From assembly GCF_036346615.1 (NCBI RefSeq), contig NZ_CP107837.1, forward strand, positions 186,001-250,000: a stretch of 64,000 nucleotides of DNA, written 5' to 3'. Shown here piece by piece: positions 50,008 to 59,151 of this stretch. The DNA is from Streptomyces sp. NBC_00523. Lineage in GTDB: Bacteria > Actinomycetota > Actinomycetes > Streptomycetales > Streptomycetaceae. Each line of letters begins with the position of its first letter. Within the stretch, counting starts at the first letter, position 1. The position numbers and the translations under genes are program-made. The notes under the pieces were generated by a model. The model was not told the DNA's origin, made no database searches, and worked only from the letters and a program-made list of their open reading frames with translations.

Positions 50008-50817
50008 TCAGGCGTTCCAGACACCGCTGGCGGCGGCGTCCCGGGCGAAGTCGGCGAAGTCCTTCGGCTTGCGGCCGGTGGCCTCCTCGACCCCGTGCAC
50101 GAGGTGGGCGTTGCGGCCGTCGAGGATCAGCCCGAACAGGTCGGCGAACTCGACGGGGAGCCCGTTCTCCTCAAGCGCCTGGCGGTACTCGTCCACGCCG
50201 ACGGGGATGTACGTGATGGTGCGGCCGGTCGCCTTGCCGAGCTCCTGGGCGATGTCGCCGAAGCTGAGCAGACGCGGGCCGGACAGCTCGTACGTCTTGC
50301 CGATGTGCTTGTCGTCGGTGAGCGCGGCGACGGCGACGTCCGCGATGTCGTCGGCGTCCACGAAGGGCTCCACCGCGTCCCCGGTCGGCAGGACGATCTC
50401 GCCGGCCATGACCAGGTCGTGGAAGAAGCTCTCGCTGAAGTTCTGGTTGAACCAGCTGGCGCGGACGACGGTCCAGTCCGCGCCCGACTCCTTCACCTTG
50501 TCCTCGCTGATGACCGCGCCCTCCTCGCCGCGCCCGGACAGCAGCACCAGGCGGCGCGCCCCCTTGGCGACGGCGGCCTTCGCGAACGCGCCGACGGTCT
50601 CGGCGGCCCCCGGGAAGGCGAGGTCGGGGTAGTAGGTGATGTAGACGGCGCTCACCCCGTCGAGGGCGGCGTCCCAGGTCGCGGGGTCCTCCCAGACGAA
50701 GGGGGGCGTGCCGGAGCGCGATCCGATGCGTACGGGGAGCCCTTTGGCGGACAGCCGATCGGCGACCCGCCGCCCGGTCTTGCCCGTGCCGCCGATCACA
50801 AGGGTCGTGTTCGTCAT
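50008..50817 (-). CDS. NmrA/NAD(P)H-binding SDR family protein
   Basis: 269 residues from the ATG at 50817. The N-terminus LVIGGTGKTGRRVADRL is the atypical SDR glycine motif, and RASWFNQNFSESFFHD and DADDIADVAVAAL are typical of the quinone-reductase/NmrA group. Active-site Tyr-Lys of classical SDRs is not obvious. A frame extending upstream lacks homology. It is probably a stand-alone gene between the hemerythrin pair and the SAM-recycling operon. Function unknown. Confidence 0.85.
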   Translation of the reverse strand: MTNTTLVIGGTGKTGRRVADRLSAKGLPVRIGSRSGTPPFVWEDPATWDAALDGVSAVYITYYPDLAFPGAAETVGAFAKAAVAKGARRLVLLSGRGEEGAVISEDKVKESGADWTVVRASWFNQNFSESFFHDLVMAGEIVLPTGDAVEPFVDADDIADVAVAALTDDKHIGKTYELSGPRLLSFGDIAQELGKATGRTITYIPVGVDEYRQALEENGLPVEFADLFGLILDGRNAHLVHGVEEATGRKPKDFADFARDAAASGVWNA

Positions 50818-51086
50818 GTTCGTCCCGTCTGTCGTGGCCTGCGTGGTGGTGTGGTGCTCGTCGTTACTCGTCATGAGGGAGTGGGCGCGTGCGGAGGGAT
50901 ATGGGGGTCCGCACGGTGGCGGCGGTGGCGGCGCTCTCCGGTGGGGGGTGGCTGCGGAAGGACCGTCGGGTACGGCCTTCATCCGCAGCGTAGGCAGCCC
51001 CTCGCCGCACGAGCCACGTCACCGGGCCTCGTCTCTAGCGGTTCTCCAGGGGGTCTCTGGGCGATCACCTCGTACGGCTGTGGGGG

Positions 51087-52538
51087 TCAGTAGCGGTAGT
51101 GGTCGGGCTTGTACGGGCCGTCGACCTCGACACCGATGTACGAAGCCTGCTCCGGGCGAAGGGTCGTCAGCTTGACGCCGAGGGCGTCGAGGTGGAGACG
51201 GGCGACCTTCTCGTCCAGGTGCTTGGGCAGCACGTACACGTCGGTCGGGTACTCCTCGGGCTTCGTGAACAGCTCGATCTGGGCCAGGGTCTGGTCCGCG
51301 AACGAGTTGGACATGACGAACGACGGGTGGCCGGTCGCGTTGCCCAGGTTCAACAGACGCCCCTCGGACAGCACGATCAGGACCTTCCCCTCCGGGAACG
51401 TCCAGGTGTGGACCTGCGGCTTGACCTCGTCCTTGACGATGCCATCGATCTTCGCCAGACCGGCCATGTCGATCTCGTTGTCGAAGTGGCCGATGTTCCC
51501 GACGATGGCCTGGTGCTTCATCCGGGCCATGTCCGAGGCCATGATGATGTCCTTGTTGCCCGTCGTCGTGACGAAGATGTCGGCCTGCTCCACCACGTCG
51601 TCCAGGGTGGCGACCTGATAGCCGTCCATCGCCGCCTGCAACGCGCAGATCGGATCGATCTCCGTGATGATCACCCGGGCACCCTGACCGCGCAGCGACT
51701 CCGCGCAGCCCTTGCCCACATCGCCGTAACCGCAGACCACGGCGGTTTTCCCGCCGATCAGGACGTCGGTGGCGCGGTTGATGCCGTCGATCAGCGAGTG
51801 GCGGCAGCCGTACTTGTTGTCGAACTTCGACTTCGTCACCGCGTCGTTCACGTTGATCGCGGGGAACAACAGGCTTCCGTCGCGATTCATCTCGTACAGG
51901 CGGTGGACACCGGTCGTGGTCTCCTCCGTGACGCCACGGATCTCGGACGCCAGCTGCGTCCACTTCTGCGGCGACTCACCCAGCGTCCGGTTCAGCAGCG
52001 TGAGGATGTAGGCGAACTCCTCGCTGTCCGCCGTCGCCGGGTCCGGAACCGCACCCGCCTTCTCGAACTCGACGCCCTTGTGGACCAGGAGCGTGGCGTC
52101 ACCACCGTCGTCCAGGATCATGTTCGGACCACCGGTCGGCGTGTTCGGCCAGGTCAGCGCCTGCTCCGTGCACCACCAGTACTCCTCCAGCGACTCACCC
52201 TTCCAGGCGAAGACCGGGACACCGGCGGGCGCCTCGGGCGTGCCGTCCGGGCCGACCGCGATCGCGGCGGCCGCGTGGTCCTGGGTCGAGAAGATGTTGC
52301 AGGACGCCCAGCGCACCTGCGCACCCAGCGCGACCAGGGTCTCGATCAGCACCGCCGTCTGCACGGTCATGTGCAGCGAACCGGTGATACGGGCACCCGC
52401 CAGCGGCTGCGCGGCGGCGTACTCCTTGCGGATCGACATCAGACCGGGCATCTCGTGCTCGGCCAAGGTGATCTCCTTGCGCCCGAAAGCGGCGAGGGAG
52501 AGATCGGCGACCTTGAAATCAATGGTCTCAACTGGCAT
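51087..52538 (-). CDS. ahcY: S-adenosyl-L-homocysteine hydrolase
   Basis: 483 residues, full length for bacterial AdoHcyase. The N-terminus MPVETIDFKVADLSLAAFGR, the NAD-binding VCGYGDVGKGCAESL (near 270) and the terminal VDGPYKPDHYRY are diagnostic. It splits S-adenosylhomocysteine into homocysteine and adenosine, removing the product inhibitor of methyltransferases. Its start overlaps metF by 11 bp. It is the last gene of a five-gene minus-strand set MetK, AdoK, MetH, MetF, AhcY. Confidence 0.97.
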   Translation of the reverse strand: MPVETIDFKVADLSLAAFGRKEITLAEHEMPGLMSIRKEYAAAQPLAGARITGSLHMTVQTAVLIETLVALGAQVRWASCNIFSTQDHAAAAIAVGPDGTPEAPAGVPVFAWKGESLEEYWWCTEQALTWPNTPTGGPNMILDDGGDATLLVHKGVEFEKAGAVPDPATADSEEFAYILTLLNRTLGESPQKWTQLASEIRGVTEETTTGVHRLYEMNRDGSLLFPAINVNDAVTKSKFDNKYGCRHSLIDGINRATDVLIGGKTAVVCGYGDVGKGCAESLRGQGARVIITEIDPICALQAAMDGYQVATLDDVVEQADIFVTTTGNKDIIMASDMARMKHQAIVGNIGHFDNEIDMAGLAKIDGIVKDEVKPQVHTWTFPEGKVLIVLSEGRLLNLGNATGHPSFVMSNSFADQTLAQIELFTKPEEYPTDVYVLPKHLDEKVARLHLDALGVKLTTLRPEQASYIGVEVDGPYKPDHYRY

Positions 52539-53403
52539 GGAGGCTCCTAGTGCTCATGACGTTGCGGTGGATGTCGAGGGTCGCCGTCGACTTGTTCAGC
52601 GTGATGTAGTGCAGCCCGGGCGCGCCTTCGGCGAGCAGCCGGTCGGCCATCAGCGTCGCGTGGGCCACGCCGATCTCGTACGCGATGTCGGGCCGGTGCT
52701 GCGCGGCTTCCAGGCGGTGGGCCAGGTCCTCGGGGAACGCGGCGTCGGAGAGTTCCGCGAAGCGGCGGATCTGCCGGACGTCGGTGGCCGGCATGATCTC
52801 CGGGATGATCGGGGTGGTGCAGCCGGCCGCCGCCACCCGGTCCCGCAGCCGCAGGTAGTCCTCCACGTCGAAGAACATCTGCGTGATGGCGTAGTCGGCG
52901 CCGGCGCGGCACTTGGCGACGAAGTGCCGGATGTCGCTGTCCCAGTCGGCCGAGCGCGGGTGCCGCTCGGGGAAGGCGGCGACACCGATGGTGAAGTCCC
53001 CCAGCGAACGGACCAGTTCGACCAGCTGGTAGGCGTGGTGGAAGCCGTCCGGATGCGCGGTCCACTCCCCCTTGGGGTCCCCGGGCGGGTCGCCCCGCAG
53101 GACCAGTACGTCCCGCACCCCGGCGTCCGCGTACTGGCCGATGATGTGCCGCAGCTCGGCCACCGAGTGCCCGACGGCGGTCAGGTGGGCGACGGGCCGC
53201 AGGGTCGTCTCGGTCACCAGGCGCTTCGTGACCTCGATGGTGCGGTCCCTGGAAGACCCGCCCGCGCCGTAGGTGACGGACACGAAGTCGGGGCCCAGCG
53301 GCTCCAGGCGGCGGATGGCCTGCCACAGGGTCCGCTCGCCCTGGGCGGTGCGGGGCGGGAAGAACTCGAAGGAGTACGTCGGACGGTCCGCGACCGGGCC
53401 CAT
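52528..53403 (-). CDS. metF: 5,10-Methylenetetrahydrofolate reductase
   Basis: 291 residues with the MetF barrel: SFEFFPPRTAQGE, VSVTYGAGGSSRDRT, LVLRGDPPGDP and AITQMFFDVEDY. It reduces methylene-THF to methyl-THF with FAD and NAD(P)H, giving the methyl donor for MetH. The ATG shares its A with the last base of the metH stop, and the 3' end overlaps ahcY. Size and motifs are complete. Confidence 0.97.
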   Translation of the reverse strand: MGPVADRPTYSFEFFPPRTAQGERTLWQAIRRLEPLGPDFVSVTYGAGGSSRDRTIEVTKRLVTETTLRPVAHLTAVGHSVAELRHIIGQYADAGVRDVLVLRGDPPGDPKGEWTAHPDGFHHAYQLVELVRSLGDFTIGVAAFPERHPRSADWDSDIRHFVAKCRAGADYAITQMFFDVEDYLRLRDRVAAAGCTTPIIPEIMPATDVRQIRRFAELSDAAFPEDLAHRLEAAQHRPDIAYEIGVAHATLMADRLLAEGAPGLHYITLNKSTATLDIHRNVMSTRSLHAS

Positions 53404-56400
53404 CACCGGCCACCCCCGGCCCGGCCCGCGTTGAAGTACGAGGCCTCGGGGTGGTGGACGACGATGGCGTCGGTGGACTGCTCCGGGTGGAGCTGGAACT
53501 CCTCGGACAGGTGCACCCCGATCCGCTCCGGCCGCAGCAGGTCCGCGATCTTGGCCCGGTCCTCCAGATCGGGGCAGGCCGGGTAGCCCAGCGAGTAGCG
53601 GCAGCCCTGGTACTCGGTGCGCAGCATGCCGTCTAGGCCGTCGGGTTCGCGGTCGGCGATCCCGAGTCCGGCGCGGACGCGCGCGTGCCAGTACTCGGCC
53701 AGCGCCTCCGCCAGCTGCACGGAGAGGCCGTGGAGTTCGAGGTAGTCGCGGTACGAGCCGGAGGCGAAGAGCTCCGCGGTGGCCTCGCCGATCTTCGAGC
53801 CGACGGTCACGATCTGGAGCCCGACGACGTCCGTCTCGCCGGACTCCTCCGGCCGGAAGAAGTCCGCCAGGCACAGATGGCGGCCGCGCGACTGGCGGGG
53901 GAAGGTGAACCGGGTCCGTTCGTGCCCGTTCTCGTCCAGGATGATCAGGTCGTCGCCCTTGGACACGCACGGGAAATAGCCGTGCACGACGGCCGCTTCG
54001 AGCAGGTTCTCCGTACGCAGCCGGTCCAGCCACATCCGCAGCCTCGGCCGGCCCTCCGCCTCGATCGTGTCGCCCTTCAGCCCCCACTGGCCCTTGAACA
54101 GGGCGGCCTCGTCCAGCCAGGAGGCGTACTCCTTGTGCGGGATGCCCTTGACGACCCGGCTGCCCCAGAACGGCGGGGCGGGGACGGGGTTGTCGACCGC
54201 GACGTCCGACCGGCCGACGTTCACCGGCTCCTCGAACTGCGGCTCCCTCAGCGGTACGCGGCGCTGCTTGAGCGGGGGCAGGGTTGCGCCGGGGACGCCG
54301 CGCTTGACGGCGATCAGCGCGTCCATCAGGCGCAGGCCCTCGAAGGCGTCGCGCGCGTAGCGCACCTCGCCCTCGTACAGCTCGTGCAGATCCTGCTCGA
54401 CGTAGGCGCGGGTCAGAGCCGCGCCGCCGAGGATCACCGGGTAGTCGGCGGCCAGCTTGCGCTGGTTCAGCTCCTCCAGGTTCTCCTTCATGATCACCGT
54501 GGACTTGACCAGCAGCCCCGACATCCCGATGACGTCGGCCTTGTGCTCCACCGCCGCGTCGAGGATGGCCGAAACGGGCTGCTTGATGCCCAGGTTGACC
54601 ACGTTGTAGCCGTTGTTGGAGAGGATGATGTCGACCAGGTTCTTGCCGATGTCGTGGACGTCGCCCCGGACGGTGGCCAGCACGATCGTGCCCTTGCCCT
54701 CCTCGCCCTCGGCCCGCTCCATGTGCGGTTCGAGGAACGCCACCGCGGCCTTCATGACCTCGGCGGACTGGAGGACGAACGGCAGCTGCATCCGGCCGGA
54801 GCCGAACAGCTCACCGACGACCTTCATGCCCTCCAACAGCGTGTCATTGACGATGTCCAGGGCCTTGCGGGTGGTCAGCGCCTCGGAGAGGTCGTCCTCC
54901 AGGCCGTTCTTCTCCCCGTCGATGATGCGGCGCTGAAGCCGCTCGTCCAGCGGCAGGGCGGCCAGCTCCTCGGCCCTGCCCTCCTTCATCGACTTCATGT
55001 TGACGCCCTCGAACAGCTCCATGAGCTTCTGCAGGGGGTCATAGCCCTCGGCGCGCCGGTCGTAGATCAGGTCGAGGGCGACCTTGACCTGCTCCTCCTC
55101 CAGGCGGGCGATCGGCAGGATCTTCGACGCGTGCACGATCGCCGAATCCAGGCCCGCCTTCACGCACTCGTCCAGGAAGACCGAGTTCAGCACGACGCGG
55201 GCGGCCGGGTTGAGGCCGAAGGAGATGTTCGACAGGCCCAGGGTCGTCTGCACGTCCGGGTGACGCCGCTTCAGCTCGCGGATCGCCCCGATGGTGGCGA
55301 TCCCGTCCTTGCGGGACTCCTCCTGACCGGTGCAGATCGTGAACGTCAGGGTGTCGATGAGAATGTCCGACTCGCGGATGCCCCAGTTGCCCGTCAGGTC
55401 CGCGATGAGCCGTTCGGCGATGGCGACCTTGTGCTCGACGGTGCGGGCCTGGCCCTCCTCGTCGATCGTCAGCGCGATCAGCGCCGCGCCGTGCTCCGCG
55501 GCCAGCTCGGTGACCTTGGCGAAGCGGGACTCGGGCCCGTCCCCGTCCTCGTAGTTGACCGAATTGACGACGGCCCGCCCGCCCAGCCGTTCCAGGCCGG
55601 TGCGCAACACGTCCACCTCGGTGGAGTCCAGCACGATCGGCAGGGTCGACGCGGTCCCCAGACGACCCGCGAGCTCGTCCATGTCGGCGACCCCGTCACG
55701 GCCCACGTAGTCCACGCACAGGTCGAGCATGTGCGCGCCCTCACGGACCTGCTCCCGGGCCATCTCCACGCAGTCGTCCCAGCGGCCTTCGAGCATGGCC
55801 TCCCGGAACTTCTTCGACCCGTTGGCGTTCGTCCGCTCACCGATCGCCAGATACGCCGTGTCCTGACGGAACGGCACCGTCTGGTAGAGCGAGGCGGCAC
55901 CCGGCTCCGGCTGCGGGACGCGGTCCGGCGGCACGCTGCCGCGTACCCGCTCCACCACCGCCCGCAGGTGGTCCGGCGTCGTCCCGCAGCAGCCACCGAC
56001 CAGCGACAGGGCGTAGTCCCGTACGAACGCCTGCTGCGCGTCCGCCAGGCCGTCGGGCCCGAGCGGGAAGTAGGCGCCGTCCGCGCCCAGCACCGGCAGA
56101 CCCGCGTTGGGCATGCACATCAGCGGGGTCGCCGAGTGGCGGGCCAGGTGGCGCAGGTGCTCGGTCATCTCGGCCGGACCGGTCGAGCAGTTCAGGCCGA
56201 TGAGGTCGATGCCCAGCGGCTCCAGGACCGTGAGCGCCGCGCCGATGTCCGAACCCAGGAGCATCGTCCCGGTCGTCTCGAAGGCGAGCGAGCAGATCAG
56301 CGGGACCCGCACCCCGGTCGCGTCCATCGCCCGGCGCGCGCCGACCAGACCGGCCTTCGTCTGGAGGAGGTCCTGCGTCGTCTCCACGATCAGCGCGTCG

Positions 56401-56873
56401 GCGCCACCGGCGAGCAGCCCCTCGGCGTTCGCCTGGAAGCCGTCCCGGATCGTGGCGTACCGGATGTGACCGAGCGAGGGCAGCTTGGTGCCCGGGCCCA
56501 TGGAGCCGAGGACCCACCGCTGTTCGCCGGTGGACGCGGTGAACGCGTCGGCGGCCTCCCGGGCGATGCGCGCACCGGCCTCCGACAGCTCGTGGACCCG
56601 CTCGGGGATGTCGTACTCGCCGAGCGCCGCGTGGTTCGCCCCGAAGGTGTTCGTCTCGACGCAGTCGACGCCGACGGCGAAGTACGCGTCGTGGACCGAG
56701 CGCACGATGTCGGGGCGGGTCACGTTGAGGACTTCGTTGCACCCTTCCAGCTGCTGGAAGTCCTCAAGCGTCGGGTCCTGGGCCTGGAGCATGGTGCCCA
56801 TCGCGCCGTCGGCCACCACCACACGGGTGGCGAGCGCGTCCCGGAGCGCGGCGACCCGCTCCCCCGCGGTCAT
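53403..56873 (-). CDS. metH: Cobalamin-dependent methionine synthase
   Basis: 1156 residues, a complete four-module MetH. The homocysteine-binding barrel at about 1-320 has LNCSTGP and the zinc Cys pair GGCCGTTPDH; a pterin-binding domain follows (about 340-600), then the B12 domain with DVHDIGKNLVDIIL near 745, and the SAM/flavodoxin reactivation domain to the end. It methylates homocysteine from methyl-THF. The ATG at 56873 overlaps the adenosine kinase stop. The frame remains open upstream but is not homologous. Confidence 0.97.
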   Translation of the reverse strand: MTAGERVAALRDALATRVVVADGAMGTMLQAQDPTLEDFQQLEGCNEVLNVTRPDIVRSVHDAYFAVGVDCVETNTFGANHAALGEYDIPERVHELSEAGARIAREAADAFTASTGEQRWVLGSMGPGTKLPSLGHIRYATIRDGFQANAEGLLAGGADALIVETTQDLLQTKAGLVGARRAMDATGVRVPLICSLAFETTGTMLLGSDIGAALTVLEPLGIDLIGLNCSTGPAEMTEHLRHLARHSATPLMCMPNAGLPVLGADGAYFPLGPDGLADAQQAFVRDYALSLVGGCCGTTPDHLRAVVERVRGSVPPDRVPQPEPGAASLYQTVPFRQDTAYLAIGERTNANGSKKFREAMLEGRWDDCVEMAREQVREGAHMLDLCVDYVGRDGVADMDELAGRLGTASTLPIVLDSTEVDVLRTGLERLGGRAVVNSVNYEDGDGPESRFAKVTELAAEHGAALIALTIDEEGQARTVEHKVAIAERLIADLTGNWGIRESDILIDTLTFTICTGQEESRKDGIATIGAIRELKRRHPDVQTTLGLSNISFGLNPAARVVLNSVFLDECVKAGLDSAIVHASKILPIARLEEEQVKVALDLIYDRRAEGYDPLQKLMELFEGVNMKSMKEGRAEELAALPLDERLQRRIIDGEKNGLEDDLSEALTTRKALDIVNDTLLEGMKVVGELFGSGRMQLPFVLQSAEVMKAAVAFLEPHMERAEGEEGKGTIVLATVRGDVHDIGKNLVDIILSNNGYNVVNLGIKQPVSAILDAAVEHKADVIGMSGLLVKSTVIMKENLEELNQRKLAADYPVILGGAALTRAYVEQDLHELYEGEVRYARDAFEGLRLMDALIAVKRGVPGATLPPLKQRRVPLREPQFEEPVNVGRSDVAVDNPVPAPPFWGSRVVKGIPHKEYASWLDEAALFKGQWGLKGDTIEAEGRPRLRMWLDRLRTENLLEAAVVHGYFPCVSKGDDLIILDENGHERTRFTFPRQSRGRHLCLADFFRPEESGETDVVGLQIVTVGSKIGEATAELFASGSYRDYLELHGLSVQLAEALAEYWHARVRAGLGIADREPDGLDGMLRTEYQGCRYSLGYPACPDLEDRAKIADLLRPERIGVHLSEEFQLHPEQSTDAIVVHHPEASYFNAGRAGGGR

Positions 56874-57853
56874 GACGCACCGCCCAGGACGGGGGCGAGC
56901 GCGGTCGCCGCCTCGGAGCCGTACTGCCGCCGCAGGATGTCCAGCAGCCGCCCGGCCTCCGGCTCGTACGCCTGGGACCCCACGGCGGCCAGCGCCAGCG
57001 AGGCGACCGCGCAGCCGAGGCGCGCAGCCTGTTCCGGGCCGGCTCCCCGGACCGTCGCGGCGAGGAAGCCCGCGCGGAACGCGTCGCCCACCCCGGTCGG
57101 GTCGGCCGTCTCGACGCCCGCAATGCCCGGCACGGTCAGGGCGGGGGCACCGGCGCTCTCGATGCGGACGCCCCGCGCGCCGAGCGTGGTGACCCAGGTG
57201 CCGACGCGGCCCAGCACGTCGTCGCGGTCCCAGGAGGCGCGTTCCAGCAGGAGGGCCGCCTCGTACTCGTTGGTGAACAGCCACCGGGCGCCGTCGACCA
57301 GTTCGCGCACCTCGTCACCGCCGAGGCGGGCGAGCTGCTGGGAGGGGTCGGCGGCGAAGGGGACGCCGAGGGTCCGGCAGGCCGCGGTGTGCCGGAGCAT
57401 GGCGGCCGGGTCGTCGGGGGCGACGAGGACGAAGCCGACGCCACCGGCCCGGGCCGCCTCTGCGGTCAGGTCGATCTCCCGGGCCTCCGCCATGGCGCCC
57501 GCGTAGAACGCCGCGATCTGGTTGTCGTCCTGGTCGGTGATGCACGAGAAACGGGCGGTCTGCCGCTCGTCGCTCACGCGCACCGCACCGGTGTCGACCC
57601 CGTGCTCCTTGAGCCACACCTCGTACGTGGCGAAGTCGCTGCCGACGGCGCCGACCAGCAGCGGATCCAGTCCGAGCGAGCCGAGCCCGAAGGCGATGTT
57701 GGCCGCCACTCCGCCGCGCCGCACCTCCAGGTCGTCCACGAGGAACGAGAGCGACACATGGGCGAGCTGGTCGGCGATGAGCTGGTCCGCGAACCGGCCC
57801 GGGAAGACCATCAGGTGGTCGGTGGCTATGGAGCCTGTCACCGCGATACGCAT
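56870..57853 (-). CDS. adoK: Adenosine kinase (PfkB family, AdoK-type)
   Basis: 327 residues closely matching mycobacterial AdoK: opens RIAVTGSIATDHLMVFPGRF (part), VSLSFLVDDLEVRRGGVA (part), ADPSQQLARL and the PfkB active-site motif TADPTGVGDAFRAGFL with the catalytic Asp. It would phosphorylate the adenosine released by AhcY, pulling that reversible reaction forward. Its presence inside the methionine-cycle operon is what makes the set a complete SAM-recycling route. Alternative: another sugar kinase, but similarity to AdoK is strong. Confidence 0.9.
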   Translation of the reverse strand: MRIAVTGSIATDHLMVFPGRFADQLIADQLAHVSLSFLVDDLEVRRGGVAANIAFGLGSLGLDPLLVGAVGSDFATYEVWLKEHGVDTGAVRVSDERQTARFSCITDQDDNQIAAFYAGAMAEAREIDLTAEAARAGGVGFVLVAPDDPAAMLRHTAACRTLGVPFAADPSQQLARLGGDEVRELVDGARWLFTNEYEAALLLERASWDRDDVLGRVGTWVTTLGARGVRIESAGAPALTVPGIAGVETADPTGVGDAFRAGFLAATVRGAGPEQAARLGCAVASLALAAVGSQAYEPEAGRLLDILRRQYGSEAATALAPVLGGAS

Positions 57854-57892
57854 TCGAACTCCTGTCCTCTCGACTGGGCCGGTGGACGCCGG

Positions 57893-59104
57893 TCAGAGAC
57901 CGGCGGCGGCCTTGAGCTGCTCGACGCGGTCGGTGCGCTCCCAGGTGAAGTCGGGCAGCTCGCGGCCAAAGTGCCCGTAGGCGGCGGTCTGCCGGTAGAT
58001 GGGGCGCAGCAGGTCCAGGTCGCGGATGACGGCGGCCGGGCGCAGGTCGAAGACCTCGCGGATGGCACTCTCGATCCGGGCCTGCGCGACCTTCGCGGTG
58101 CCGAAGGTCTCCACGAAGAGACCGACCGGCTCCGCCTTGCCGATCGCGTAGGCGACCTGGACCTCGCAGCGGGTGGCGAGGCCGGCGGCGACGACGTTCT
58201 TGGCGACCCAGCGCGTCGCGTACGCCGCCGAGCGGTCCACCTTCGACGGGTCCTTGCCGGAGAAGGCGCCGCCGCCGTGCCGGGCGTAGCCCCCGTAGGT
58301 GTCGATGATGATCTTGCGGCCGGTGAGACCGGCGTCGCCCATAGGGCCGCCGATCTCGAAGCGGCCGGTCGGGTTGACCAGGAGCCGGTAGTCGTCGGTC
58401 TCCAGCTTGATGCCCTCGTCGGCGAGTTCGTTCAGGACGTGCTCCACGACGTGCTCGCGGATGTCGGGGGCCAGCAGGCCGTCGAGGTCGATGTCCGCGG
58501 CGTGCTGGCTGGAGACGACGACCGTGTCCAGGCGCACCGGGCGGCTGCCCAGGTAACCGATCGTCACCTGGGTCTTGCCGTCGGGGCGCAGGTAGGGGAC
58601 GGTGCCGTTCTTGCGGACCTCGGTGAGGCGCCGCGAGAGCCGGTGCGCCAGGTCGATCGGCAGCGGCATCAGGCTGGGCGTCTCGTCGCACGCGTAGCCG
58701 AACATGAGCCCCTGGTCGCCGGCGCCCTGCTGGTCGAGCGTGTCGTCGCCGGAGCCGTCGACGCGCTTCTCGTACGCCGTGTCGACGCCCTGCGCGATGT
58801 CCGGGGACTGCGCGCCGATGGAGACGGAGACCCCGCAGGAGGTGCCGTCGAAGCCCTTGGCGGAGGAGTCGTAGCCGATGTCGAGGATGGCCTGGCGCAC
58901 GATGCCCGGCACGTCCGCGTACGCCGACGTCGTCACCTCGCCCGCGATGTGGACCTGTCCGGTCGTGATCAGGGTCTCCACCGCGACGCGGGAGCCCGGG
59001 TCCTGTGCGAGGAGCGCGTCCAGGATCGCGTCGCTGATCTGGTCGGCGATCTTGTCGGGGTGTCCCTCGGTCACGGACTCCGAGGTGAACAGACGTGTCG
59101 TCAT
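57893..59104 (-). CDS. metK: S-adenosylmethionine synthetase
   Basis: 403 residues, typical MetK: RLFTSESVTEGHPDKIADQI (part), GAGDQGLMFGYACDET, GGGAFSGKDPSKVDRSAAY (part) and a C-terminal GHFGRELPDFTWE. It makes SAM from methionine and ATP and completes the cycle with metH, metF, ahcY and adoK, which follow on the same strand. No riboswitch-like leader fits in the 47-bp gap from the upstream gene. Whether this is the only metK of the genome is unknown. Confidence 0.97.
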   Translation of the reverse strand: MTTRLFTSESVTEGHPDKIADQISDAILDALLAQDPGSRVAVETLITTGQVHIAGEVTTSAYADVPGIVRQAILDIGYDSSAKGFDGTSCGVSVSIGAQSPDIAQGVDTAYEKRVDGSGDDTLDQQGAGDQGLMFGYACDETPSLMPLPIDLAHRLSRRLTEVRKNGTVPYLRPDGKTQVTIGYLGSRPVRLDTVVVSSQHAADIDLDGLLAPDIREHVVEHVLNELADEGIKLETDDYRLLVNPTGRFEIGGPMGDAGLTGRKIIIDTYGGYARHGGGAFSGKDPSKVDRSAAYATRWVAKNVVAAGLATRCEVQVAYAIGKAEPVGLFVETFGTAKVAQARIESAIREVFDLRPAAVIRDLDLLRPIYRQTAAYGHFGRELPDFTWERTDRVEQLKAAAGL

Positions 59105-59151
59105 GACTCTCCTGAGGTGTGAGGTGGGGCGGTTGACGGTGACCGCGGCGG

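Noticed and set aside
50818..51086. A small gene between ahcY and the NmrA-like gene
   Set aside because: Only short frames without ribosome-binding sites or homology are visible; the stretch is G-rich spacer that likely holds the NmrA promoter.
59105..59151. A SAM or SAH riboswitch upstream of metK
   Set aside because: The gap is only 47 bp and shows no room for the conserved helices of such riboswitches.
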